Notes: generated from the letters alone by a model not told the origin. A DNA stretch of 10,109 nt from an uncultured Flammeovirgaceae bacterium (GCA_937138955.1 CAKZPJ010000098.1:1-10109), one strand, 5' to 3'. Counted from the stretch's first letter, positions 1-6,726 are shown. Translations and numbers: made by a program.

Positions 1-175
1 AGTGGATGCTGATAAATTATTAGCCCCCCAAGATATTCAGGAGCTTTACTACGAAGAAAAAAGCTTAGATAACCTTATTCAATCCGGCTACCAGAATATC
101 CGTTTGTTAGCCCAAGTGTATTTATCTTTACTATCTCAACCACTACTGCCTGATGAGCAGATTACTGAGGTTTGA
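1..175 (+). CDS. 3' end of an unidentified protein gene (partial)
   Basis: The frame beginning at base 2 is open from the window edge to TGA at 173-175 and gives about 57 C-terminal residues, including ELYYEEKSLDNLI and NIRLLAQVYLSLLSQ. I do not recognise the family. That this frame is really coding is supported by a diverged second copy of the same tail at 983-1091: between the two copies most differences fall on third codon positions (CAG/CAA, TTG/TTA, CAA/CAG, GTG/GTA, TTA/TTG, TCT/TCC), which is the signature of past selection on the protein. The gene starts outside the window, so domains and full length are unknown. The next gene begins 63 bases downstream on the same strand. Confidence 0.65.
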   Translation, partial: VDADKLLAPQDIQELYYEEKSLDNLIQSGYQNIRLLAQVYLSLLSQPLLPDEQITEV

Positions 176-238
176 TTAGGGCCGGCACCTTATATCAGCC
201 TTATTCGTTATATAAAGTGGTAAATATCTTAAAGCCAA

Positions 239-481
239 GTGAAGATGACTTTAGAATTAGAAGGATTGGAATTAGAAAAGCTAAATATGAGTGAGAACGA
301 ACTCATTTTAGAAATTGCTATCATGCTGTATTCAAGCGGAAGGCTTTCAATGGGTAAGGCTAGTCGGTTGGTTAATATGAACCGCATTTTATTTCAGGAA
401 GAGTTGGGAAAAAGAAAGATTGCTATCAACTACAACGAAACGGATTTGAACGATGATTTAGCTACGCTAGGAATTAGATAA
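239..481 (+). CDS. UPF0175-family antitoxin of a PIN-toxin pair
   Basis: A small protein (80 aa from GTG at 239, 78 aa from ATG at 245) with the UPF0175 layout: a short N-terminal strand (MTLELEG), a helical segment LEIAIMLYSSGRLSMGKASRL, then the NMNRILFQEELGKRKIAINY segment and an acidic tail. UPF0175 proteins are small helix-turn-helix-like antitoxins usually encoded just before a DUF3368 PIN nuclease, as here, with 3 bases between the genes. The expected role is to neutralise the nuclease and probably to repress the operon; this is inferred from the family. There is no clear Shine-Dalgarno sequence. The GTG start gives MKMTLE and the ATG gives MTLELE; both fit the family and I cannot choose firmly. 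An unrelated-looking, broken member of the same family lies at 1970-2229. Confidence 0.85.
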   Translation: MKMTLELEGLELEKLNMSENELILEIAIMLYSSGRLSMGKASRLVNMNRILFQEELGKRKIAINYNETDLNDDLATLGIR

Positions 482-484
482 GCC

Positions 485-973
485 ATGATAGTTGTCAGCG
501 ATACAACTGCGGTAAGCAATCTGGTAAGAATAGGCGAATTACGATTACTAAAGATACTGTACGGCAGAATACTTCTACCGCAAGCTGTTTACGAAGAGCT
601 TTTGATCCTGGAGCAAAGAGGCATTGATATTATCTCCATTGTCAAAAGTGAAATGTTTGAAATAGTTGAAGTAAAACGAGATAAGCTATATCAAACGCTT
701 ATCATTACTTTGGATAAAGGAGAAGTTGAAGCCATTGCTTTGGCTGTAGAGAAAAAAGCAGACTTTCTCTTAATTGATGAAGTTAAGGGGAGGAAAGTTG
801 CTGTTGAAAAATCTATTCCGATTATTGGTACGCTGGGAATCTTGATAGATGCAAAACGAAAGAAGTTGATAAGTAGCGTACAAGAAAAAATGGATGATCT
901 AAGATCAATAGGTTTCTGGATAAGCCAACCTCTCTACAACAAGATAGTAAAGCTGGAAGAGGAATTGGAATGA
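485..973 (+). CDS. DUF3368 PIN-domain ribonuclease toxin (VapC-like)
   Basis: A 162 aa protein with the DUF3368 PIN pattern from end to end. The N-terminal strand VVSDTTAVSNL carries the first catalytic Asp (D6). VYEELL supplies an acidic pair (E37/E38). DKGEVEAIALA holds E80, and FLLIDEVKGRKVA holds D98/E99, followed by the typical IIGTLGILIDAKRKKLI helix. PIN toxins are Mg/Mn-dependent RNases that cut RNA when free of their antitoxin. All acidic residues expected for metal binding are present, so the enzyme looks active. The ATG lies 3 bases after the antitoxin stop, which implies one transcript and translational coupling. The length is normal for the family. The target RNA cannot be predicted. 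Confidence 0.88.
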   Translation: MIVVSDTTAVSNLVRIGELRLLKILYGRILLPQAVYEELLILEQRGIDIISIVKSEMFEIVEVKRDKLYQTLIITLDKGEVEAIALAVEKKADFLLIDEVKGRKVAVEKSIPIIGTLGILIDAKRKKLISSVQEKMDDLRSIGFWISQPLYNKIVKLEEELE

Positions 974-982
974 AATTTTCCA

Positions 983-1091
983 ATTAACATCACCCGATCT
1001 GACTACCAAAATATCCGTTTATTAGCCCAGGTATATTTGTCTTTACTATCCTAACAACTCTACCGGATGAGCAGGTTGTTGAGGTGTGATA
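983..1091 (+). pseudogene. decayed second copy of the 3' gene end found at the left edge
   Basis: From about 983 the sequence aligns with bases 70-182. In the shared frame it reads S-D-Y-Q-N-I-R-L-L-A-Q-V-Y-L-S-L-L-S, differing from the left copy mainly by synonymous changes. It then meets TAA where the left copy has CAA, followed by a net one-base deletion, and resumes as D-E-Q-V-V-E-V and TGA at 1087-1089. There is no start codon and no upstream part, because the PIN toxin gene ends only 9 bases earlier. It is therefore a non-functional tail. The many synonymous differences show that the two copies were separate functional paralogues (or came from different strains) before this one decayed. 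Confidence 0.7.
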
Positions 1092-1116
1092 GGGTATTGA
1101 TGTATATTGGGTATAG

Positions 1117-1743
1117 ATGCAATGCGTCTGTATAAATGTTGGTACCCATTTTAAAAAAGCAGTGAAAGAGACAATTGAACGAATACAGGATTGGTACATA
1201 CTCAATTGCAATGGTGATTGGGAACATAGCTATGGGTACTCAATTGCGACTTTGGATAATCTTGGTTGGACAATTCGGATTGATTTGAATGAAACCTCTT
1301 TAGATAACCTAAATTATAAAAGAGATTTCCAGAATCCAGATCATGAACATGATTGGTTTTTTATAAAGACAAAAAATAAAGTATTGGATATCGCTTGTGG
1401 GCCTGAAAACTTGAAACAAGTCTTTGAAATTTTTCTTGATGAAATAATTCCAACGTATTCAGACAATGACTTTTTTTACGATATATATCTTCCTCTAAAA
1501 GGACACCATTTAGATATTTGGATTCCCGCAAAAGCGATACTTATAAACGAAGAAACTGTAAAACTTGTAGAAATTCCAACCGTGGAATACGAGGAAATTA
1601 AAGTCAAGGATATAAGTAAAATAGGTTTTGACGAAAAAGACTTGGAAAGATTGAAATTGAATTTTAAAGTAGGTGATGAATTAAAAGTCACCATACAGGA
1701 CATTGATACTGGTTTGGTTTTAACAACAAGAGACAAGAAATAA
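1117..1743 (+). CDS. Imm53-family immunity protein with a C-terminal extension
   Basis: A 208 aa protein as read from the first ATG. Residues ~23-113 match the Imm53 immunity family: IQDWYILNCNGDWEHSYGY, then ATLDNLGWTIRIDL, the HDWFFIK segment and CGPENLKQVFEIFLDEI. Imm53 proteins are cytoplasmic and are thought to protect the cell from a polymorphic toxin of neighbouring bacteria; no toxin gene is visible here, so this looks like an orphan immunity gene. Residues ~114-208 (YDIYLPLKGHHLDIWIP to the end) go beyond the usual single domain; I do not recognise them. The first 15 residues (MQCVCINVGTHFKKA) do not resemble the family, and an in-frame GTG at 1162 gives MKETIERIQDWY, the usual Imm53 beginning, so the true start may be 1162. 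There is no signal peptide or membrane segment. Confidence 0.75.
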   Translation: MQCVCINVGTHFKKAVKETIERIQDWYILNCNGDWEHSYGYSIATLDNLGWTIRIDLNETSLDNLNYKRDFQNPDHEHDWFFIKTKNKVLDIACGPENLKQVFEIFLDEIIPTYSDNDFFYDIYLPLKGHHLDIWIPAKAILINEETVKLVEIPTVEYEEIKVKDISKIGFDEKDLERLKLNFKVGDELKVTIQDIDTGLVLTTRDKK

Positions 1744-1969
1744 CAGGTGCCAACATTATTCAGTGCTCAGTCCTGTTTGACATGCACTCGGAAGCTTATT
1801 GCTCCAACGAAAGAAATTAGATATTTGAAAGACAAAAGCTAACAAAGCCGGGTCGTTCGCTGCATCGGTCGTTACCTATCAATGGGTTTGAGCTTCTCAA
1901 AAAGAGTAAGTTTCTTTTTGATTATCAGAACCACGTGGACGTTTTCTACCAATTTAGTGTTCCATCATT
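1744..1969. other. non-coding gap with an imperfect inverted repeat
   Basis: No convincing gene is seen in these 226 bases; frames are broken and lack plausible starts. The notable structure is AAGCTAAC (1836-1843) facing GTTTGAGCTT (1886-1895), which pair as AAGCT/AGCTT plus AAC/GTT with a two-base bulge. Between them lies a short direct repeat, GGTCGTT, occurring twice 16 bases apart (1851 and 1867). The layout faintly recalls a degenerate integron attachment site, but the consensus is not met. The position between two unrelated small accessory genes would suit a cassette junction. Confidence 0.3.
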
Positions 1970-2229
1970 ATGAGGACGTTAACAATCACTGTGCCTGATA
2001 CTGTTGAATTAGAAGATCGAGAAATAGTTATGTATCTGGCTTCTCGGCTCTACGAGAAAAGTAAATTATCCCTCGGGCAGGCAGCGGAAATGGCGGGGCT
2101 TTCCAAGCGGACTTTTATGGAAATGTTAGGTCATTACGGGGTTTAGTATTCGATTACGATGAAGGCGAACTAGAGAAAGAAATCAAGAATAAAATTATCG
2201 TGGGTGATACGAAGAGCTACTTTTACTAG
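1970..2229 (+). pseudogene. frameshifted UPF0175-family antitoxin
   Basis: ATG at 1970 opens a 58-codon frame, MRTLTITVPDTVELEDREIV..., with the family helix YLASRLYEKSKLSLGQAAEM and GLSKRTFMEMLGHYGV, ending in TAG at 2144-2146. The missing tail continues at once in another frame from 2146 as VFDYDEGELEKEIKN and on to TAG at 2227-2229. A single lost base near 2144 (GTT-TNN-GTA read as GTTTAGTA) restores a normal protein of about 86 aa. The site does not form a canonical slippery heptamer, so programmed frameshifting is unlikely; decay or a sequencing error is more probable. No DUF3368 toxin follows. Instead a nucleotidyltransferase gene starts 6 bases after the restored stop, so this may be the antitoxin left behind after its toxin was lost. 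Confidence 0.75.
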
Positions 2230-2235
2230 AAACCA

Positions 2236-2535
2236 ATGATTAACCAAGAAGAAATATTGCATTTTCTGCGAGAGAATAAAAATGAGTTTTTCTCTGATTA
2301 TCAACTAATTAAACTAGGGCTTTTTGGGTCTTTTGCTCAAGGCGAAGAAACCGAAGATAGCGATATCGATCTAATTGTAGAATTTCAGCCAGATACCGAA
2401 GACCTGTCCGAAAAGAAACGTAGTATCAAGTCTTTAGTTGAAAAGCAGTTTGGTCTAAAGGTAGATATATGCCGAGAGAAGTATATAAAGCCTTATTTTA
2501 AGTCTCATATCTTAGATTCTGCTGTGTATGTCTGA
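2236..2535 (+). CDS. mntA: MNT-domain nucleotidyltransferase antitoxin (MntA-type)
   Basis: A 99 aa minimal nucleotidyltransferase. It has the signature GSFAQGEETEDSDIDLIVEF: the GS pair (residues 31-32) and two metal-binding aspartates (D43, D45). The third carboxylate is D77 in GLKVDICR. MntA-type proteins use ATP to add AMP groups to a tyrosine of the partner HEPN toxin and so inactivate it (type VII toxin-antitoxin; shown for MntA-HepT of Shewanella oneidensis). All catalytic residues are present, so the enzyme looks active. The gene overlaps the toxin gene by 8 bases, which indicates tight co-translation. The length and start codon are normal for the family. Confidence 0.88.
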   Translation: MINQEEILHFLRENKNEFFSDYQLIKLGLFGSFAQGEETEDSDIDLIVEFQPDTEDLSEKKRSIKSLVEKQFGLKVDICREKYIKPYFKSHILDSAVYV

Positions 2536-2875
2536 AAAAGACAAAGGGAACCTGCTAGCTATTCTTGATAGTTGTACGAAAATCCAGAGCTTTATCGACG
2601 GACTAAAAGATGCGGACTCGCTGTATGCAGATGTAAAGACATTTGATGCTGTCTTGATGAACTTCATAGTTATTGGCGAATCAGTGGCTAAGCTGAGTGA
2701 CGAAGTTAAGACTAAAGAGAGCCACATGCCGTGGGTAGAAATTAAAGATTTCCGAAATATAGTTGCCCATAATTACTTTGGTGTTGATGCAGAAGAAGTA
2801 TGGCAAATTATTAACAACTACCTTCCAGCATTAATGAATGATGTAAATAAAATAATAGCTACGAATAAACTTTAA
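2528..2875 (+). CDS. hepT: HEPN-domain ribonuclease toxin (HepT/DUF86-type)
   Basis: A 115 aa, mostly helical HEPN protein. The active-site motif R-x4-H-x-Y is intact as FRNIVAHNYFG: R76, H81 and Y83. In HepT proteins Arg and His cut RNA in a dimer, and the Tyr is the site that the partner MntA modifies with AMP. The preceding segment FDAVLMNFIVIGESVAKLS is the usual DUF86 core helix, and VWQIINNYLP is the C-terminal helix. It starts inside the end of the nucleotidyltransferase gene (8-base overlap). Function is inferred from motifs and gene pairing and is well supported by both; the RNA target is unknown. Confidence 0.88.
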   Translation: MSEKDKGNLLAILDSCTKIQSFIDGLKDADSLYADVKTFDAVLMNFIVIGESVAKLSDEVKTKESHMPWVEIKDFRNIVAHNYFGVDAEEVWQIINNYLPALMNDVNKIIATNKL

Positions 2876-2884
2876 TCCTATAAT

Positions 2885-2911
2885 ATAGTACTCTTAGTGT
2901 AAGAGTACTAT
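2885..2911. repeat. perfect hairpin after the toxin gene
   Basis: ATAGTACTCTTA (2885-2896) and TAAGAGTACTAT (2900-2911) are perfect reverse complements separated by the three bases GTG. A 12-bp stem with a 3-base loop lies 9 bases after the hepT stop. No T-tract follows on either strand, so it is not a textbook intrinsic terminator. It may stop or protect the toxin-antitoxin transcript, or serve as a protein-binding operator ahead of rnr, 67 bases further on. Confidence 0.6.
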
Positions 2912-2977
2912 GGATCAGCCTCCCTTCCTTTCTGCCCTATCAAGTTAATTTTTACAACGAACCCAAACAAACCATTA

Positions 2978-5155
2978 ATGGCCAAACAAAATAATAAACA
3001 GAAGACCCGCTCGCGGTCCAAAAATAAAAAGACGAACAACATAGATAGCGAACTATTATCGCTAGTCACAAATTTGCTGAATGCAAATGTCAGTCGCGCG
3101 TTTACCGCTCGGCAGATTATGAAGCAGCTATCGCTTAGTAATAAAGCGGCTAAAGTGGCAGTACATCAGATACTCGACACCCTAGTGAAACAGGATAAAG
3201 TGCGCTCACTGCCCAAAGGTAAGTACCAGTCTACCAAAGAACCAGAATATATTCTGGGCACCGTCGATGCCGTGAACCCTCGCTTTGCTTTCATCGTGAG
3301 CGACGAACTGGAAGAAGACATCAAGGTAGAATCTGATGCACTAATGAACGCCTGGGATGGCGATACTGTGAAAGTACTATCTTACGGTCCTGGCCATAGT
3401 GCGGGACGAGGTTCTACACGCCGACCCGAAGGTGAAGTCATTGAAGTAGTAGAACGCGCCCGCGAAGAGTTTGTCGGACGGGTAGAAATGTCGGCGCGCT
3501 ACGGCTTCGTAATTCCTGATTTTCGTAAGCTACACGAAGATATTTATGTTCGGCTGGACGATCTAAACGGAGCCAAACACGGCGATAAGGTAATTGTACA
3601 AGTTACCGAATGGCCGTTTCAGGACCGTAATGCGGTGGGTAAAGTTACTCGAGTGCTGGGCAAAGCCGGTGAGCACCAAGCCGAAATGCACTCTATCATC
3701 GCTGAGTTTGGTTTGCCATTTGACTTCCCCAAATCGGTGGAACAGGAAGCCGATAAGATTCGGGCAAATATTACCAAGAAAGAAATCGCTAAACGTCGCG
3801 ACTTTCGTCAAGTGACTACCTTCACTATTGATCCGGTAGATGCCAAGGATTTCGATGATGCTCTATCAATTCAAAAGCTAGATAACGGATTATGGGAAAT
3901 CGGGGTGCATATCGCTGATGTTACGCATTATTTGCAGCTAGATACTGCCCTGGAAGAAGAAGCTCAAGAGCGAGCTACCTCGGTGTACTTGGTGGATCGA
4001 GTTATTCCGATGCTACCCGAAAAGCTGTCGAACGAGCTTTGTTCGCTACGTCCTGAAGAAGAAAAGCTCACCTTCTCCGCCGTGTTTGAAATGAACGAAG
4101 AGGGACAAATCAAGAAAGAGTGGTTCGGTCGAACTGTGATCTACTCTGACCGTCGGTTTGCTTACGAAGAAGCCCAGGAGCGCATTGACACTCAACAGGG
4201 CGATTTTGCCGAGGAGATTATCCAATTGAACAATTTAGCCAAGAACATTCGCGATGAGCGGTTTGGACAGGGAGCGATTAGCTTTGAAACCACCGAGGTG
4301 CGCTTCCGGCTCGATGAAGACGGCACCCCGATAGAAGTGATTCCGAAAGTGCGGGTAGATGCTCATAAGTTGATTGAAGAGTTTATGCTGCTGGCGAATA
4401 AGCGAGTAGCTGAGTTCATCTATCACTATCAGAATAAAAAGGAGAAAAACACCTTTATCTACCGGGTACACGATTACCCTAACGTTGAGAAGGTTGCCGA
4501 CTTCGCTCAATTCGCCCAGCGGTTTGGCTATAAGCTGCACACCACTGATGATAAGATTTCTAACTCCATCAATGAGTTGATGGTCGCGGTGGAAGGCAAG
4601 CCCGAGCAAGACATCCTTCAATCTATTGCAATCCGGACGATGGCGAAAGCGATCTACACCACCGAAGCGAAAGGGCACTTTGGGTTAGCCTTCAAGCATT
4701 ATTCCCACTTCACCTCGCCCATCCGTCGCTATCCTGACGTGATGACTCATCGTTTGCTCGCGCATTACCTAAATGGAGGAAAATCACCAGACGCCGAACC
4801 TTACGAGAAATTATGCGAACACTCATCGGAACGAGAGAAACGCGCGGCTGATGCCGAACGGGCGTCTATCAAGTACAAGCAAGTGGAATACATGGCGAAG
4901 CGGGAGCAGCAAGAATTTGACGGAATTGTATCCGGTGTAACCGAATGGGGCGTATACGTAGAAATGGTACAAAGCAAGTGCGAAGGTATGGTAAGAATGG
5001 CCGATATGAACGACGATTACTACGAGTTTGATGCCCAGAACTTCCGAGTGATTGGCCGCCGCCGAAAACGCATCATAGCACTAGGCGATAAGGTAAAAGT
5101 CAAAGTAATTAACACCGACCTCGATCGCCGGACGATTGACCTAGAATTTGTCTAA
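2978..5155 (+). CDS. rnr: ribonuclease R (3'-5' exoribonuclease, RNase II/RNB family)
   Basis: A 725 aa protein, the usual length for RNase R, which degrades structured RNA processively from the 3' end in the cytoplasm. A basic tail (residues 1-20) is followed by a winged-helix-like region (~25-85: SRAFTARQIMKQLSLS), two cold-shock-type RNA-binding domains (~90-240: GTVDAVNPRFAFIV; GRVEMSARYGFVIP), the RNB catalytic domain (~275-600) and a C-terminal S1 domain (~645-725: FDGIVSGVTEWGVYVEM). The metal-binding aspartates are in TIDPVDAKDFDDAL (D285, D291, D293, D294). Further hallmarks are FIYRVHD (494-499) and HFTSPIRRYPDVMTHRLLAH (577-596). The ATG at 2978 is preceded by A/T-rich sequence without a Shine-Dalgarno motif, usual in Bacteroidota. 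It is the only housekeeping gene here and marks the end of the accessory islet. Confidence 0.97.
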   Translation: MAKQNNKQKTRSRSKNKKTNNIDSELLSLVTNLLNANVSRAFTARQIMKQLSLSNKAAKVAVHQILDTLVKQDKVRSLPKGKYQSTKEPEYILGTVDAVNPRFAFIVSDELEEDIKVESDALMNAWDGDTVKVLSYGPGHSAGRGSTRRPEGEVIEVVERAREEFVGRVEMSARYGFVIPDFRKLHEDIYVRLDDLNGAKHGDKVIVQVTEWPFQDRNAVGKVTRVLGKAGEHQAEMHSIIAEFGLPFDFPKSVEQEADKIRANITKKEIAKRRDFRQVTTFTIDPVDAKDFDDALSIQKLDNGLWEIGVHIADVTHYLQLDTALEEEAQERATSVYLVDRVIPMLPEKLSNELCSLRPEEEKLTFSAVFEMNEEGQIKKEWFGRTVIYSDRRFAYEEAQERIDTQQGDFAEEIIQLNNLAKNIRDERFGQGAISFETTEVRFRLDEDGTPIEVIPKVRVDAHKLIEEFMLLANKRVAEFIYHYQNKKEKNTFIYRVHDYPNVEKVADFAQFAQRFGYKLHTTDDKISNSINELMVAVEGKPEQDILQSIAIRTMAKAIYTTEAKGHFGLAFKHYSHFTSPIRRYPDVMTHRLLAHYLNGGKSPDAEPYEKLCEHSSEREKRAADAERASIKYKQVEYMAKREQQEFDGIVSGVTEWGVYVEMVQSKCEGMVRMADMNDDYYEFDAQNFRVIGRRRKRIIALGDKVKVKVINTDLDRRTIDLEFV

Positions 5156-5164
5156 AGAATAGCC

Positions 5165-5216
5165 GGGGGCAGGGAGTTTGGCGTCGTATACTCCTTTCTC
5201 CACGCTCTTAGCCCCT
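5165..5216. terminator. possible terminator between converging genes
   Basis: GGGGGC (5165-5170) can pair with GCCCCT (5211-5216), and just inside, AGGGAG (5171-5176) can pair with CTCCTT (5191-5196), each stem with one G-T pair. The fold has a 14-base loop and a 14-base bulge, and only a weak T-rich stretch (ATTTATCTTATTT) follows. The location, 9 bases after the rnr stop and before the stop of the opposing dehydrogenase gene, suits a bidirectional terminator, but the structure is imperfect. Confidence 0.3.
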
Positions 5217-5265
5217 AGCTATTTATCTTATTTCAGCAGTGCACTACGGTACACTTTTCCGTCAG

Positions 5266-6687
5266 CTACAACTCACCACGAGGCGTAATTCTAAGCAGTT
5301 TGTCAGGTTGATTTAGTAGAACGAATAACGATCCATCTGGCCCAAACGCAATATCCCTAACCCGACCTACTCCTTTCAGGATCATTTCTTGCTTAATCAC
5401 CTGATTATCATCAATCACCAATCGGCGTAGCTCTTCGTAGGCTAAAGCCCCCACTAACAAGCTGTTTTCCCAAGCTGGAAATTGGGAGCTATTGACAAAT
5501 GCCGCTGGGCAAACTGCGATAGAGGGCGTCCACTGGGTAATTGGTTGCTTCATTCCTTGCTGCTCAGTTTTTTCGGATACAATCTCGCCACTGTAGTCTA
5601 CTCCGTAAGTAACCATTGGCCAACCGTAATTTGCCCCTCTTTCCAGGATATTCAATTCATCGCCACCCATTGGGCCATGCTCCGTCGCCCAGATTTCTCC
5701 GGTTTCAGGATGTCGCGCTAGTCCCTGTACATTGCGATTACCCAGGGTATAAATAGCTCCCAGCGCATTAGTTTCATTCACGAACGGGTTATCATCAGGA
5801 ATACTTCCGTCAGAATTGATACGAAAAATTTTACCAGTTGCTTTAGTCAAATCCTGTGAGTCCATTGCCAAGCCCATATCGCCAATTGTGAAGTACAAAT
5901 GACCAGCTTCATCAAATAGAAAACGACATCCCCAGCGATTACCCTTCACCACCATTAGTGAATCGGGTACTTCAAATAAAGTCTGTTGTTCTGTCCACTG
6001 ATAATCTTTGATCTTTCCCCTTACAATTTTCGTCAGTGCCGGAGCTTTGGGATCCGTTACCTCCTGGTTGGTATGGCTGTAGGCTAAGTAGACCCAGCCA
6101 TTATCATCGTATTTAGGATCAAGAATAATATCCATGTAGCCACCAGTGCTGCTTTCAGTATGGGTAGGCGGCAACCCCTGAATAGGTTTAGGGTCAAGCT
6201 GTCCGTTCATCAGCCAACGAATATTTCCATCCCGTTCTGAGATCAATGCTCGCCGCTTGTTGACAAAGGCAATACCCCAGGGTTTGCTTAAGCCCTCAGA
6301 GACTATTTCTTCTATTTCCAAGGTATATTCTTCAGTATTAAGTTGTTCGGGAATAGGTCGTTCGGCCTGGGGTGGAATGTTCTGAGCCTCCACAATAAAA
6401 TCGGCTACCAACCGGATTTGATCATCACTGAGCACCTTATTCCAAGCAGCCATATCAGTACCCGGAATACCGAACCGAATATTACGAATCAGGGCTCCCT
6501 TTCCTCGTCCGTAGACCCAGTTAGTTTTAATAAGTGCTGTAGCCGAACCACCCTGTAATTCAGCACCATGGCATCCGGCGCAGTATGATCGGTAGAGTCC
6601 TCTCCCCTCCGGCACTTGAGCCATACTTGTCAAGTTAAAACAGAAAAAAGCAACTAACAGGAATGAAATAAAATGTATTAGAGACAT
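5266..6687 (-). CDS. exported cytochrome c fused to a PQQ-type glucose/sorbosone dehydrogenase
   Basis: 473 aa from ATG at 6687. The frame extends to a TTG at 6720, but the ATG gives a clean signal peptide, MSLIHFISFLLVAFFCFNLTSMAQ, probably cut after SMA. A monoheme cytochrome c domain follows: SYCAGCHG binds heme, and the Met of GIPGTDMAAW is the likely sixth ligand. The rest is a six-bladed propeller of the glucose/sorbosone dehydrogenase family (soluble aldose dehydrogenase type). Hallmarks are PWGIAF, STGGYMDIILDP, HLYFTIGDMG, GKIFRINSDGSIPDDNPF, GNRNVQGLARHP and EHGPMGGDELNILERGANYG. The family oxidises aldoses or related sugars with PQQ and Ca in the periplasm; the fused cytochrome should take the electrons directly. 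The exact substrate is unknown. It converges with rnr and diverges from the molybdoenzyme operon. Confidence 0.92.
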   Translation of the reverse strand: MSLIHFISFLLVAFFCFNLTSMAQVPEGRGLYRSYCAGCHGAELQGGSATALIKTNWVYGRGKGALIRNIRFGIPGTDMAAWNKVLSDDQIRLVADFIVEAQNIPPQAERPIPEQLNTEEYTLEIEEIVSEGLSKPWGIAFVNKRRALISERDGNIRWLMNGQLDPKPIQGLPPTHTESSTGGYMDIILDPKYDDNGWVYLAYSHTNQEVTDPKAPALTKIVRGKIKDYQWTEQQTLFEVPDSLMVVKGNRWGCRFLFDEAGHLYFTIGDMGLAMDSQDLTKATGKIFRINSDGSIPDDNPFVNETNALGAIYTLGNRNVQGLARHPETGEIWATEHGPMGGDELNILERGANYGWPMVTYGVDYSGEIVSEKTEQQGMKQPITQWTPSIAVCPAAFVNSSQFPAWENSLLVGALAYEELRRLVIDDNQVIKQEMILKGVGRVRDIAFGPDGSLFVLLNQPDKLLRITPRGEL

Positions 6688-6726
6688 ACTACAAGAAGTA
6701 TTAGGTGGAGATGTTGTCAACTTATA

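Noticed and set aside
990..1211. Minus-strand open frame of 73 codons
   Set aside because: It overlaps the decayed gene tail and the Imm53 gene, and its translation has no family-like features; a shadow frame.
1837..1877. Integron attC site from GCTAAC to GTTACC
   Set aside because: The span is too short and the right core does not match the GTTRRRY consensus; kept only as a weak structural note.
2140..2146. Programmed frameshift in the second UPF0175 gene
   Set aside because: The codons GGG-GTT-TAG do not allow re-pairing after a one-base slip, and no downstream pseudoknot is evident.
2879..2884. TATAAT hexamer before rnr as a promoter
   Set aside because: It overlaps the hairpin edge and has no clear -35 partner, and Bacteroidota vegetative promoters usually have a different -7 element, so it is probably chance.
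4235..4678. Minus-strand open frame of 147 codons inside rnr
   Set aside because: It lies wholly within the catalytic domain of RNase R and is antisense to conserved motifs; a by-product of codon bias.
6688..6720. Upstream TTG start at 6720 for the cytochrome-dehydrogenase fusion
   Set aside because: The extra 11 residues precede a standard signal peptide that begins at the ATG at 6687; the ATG explains export better.
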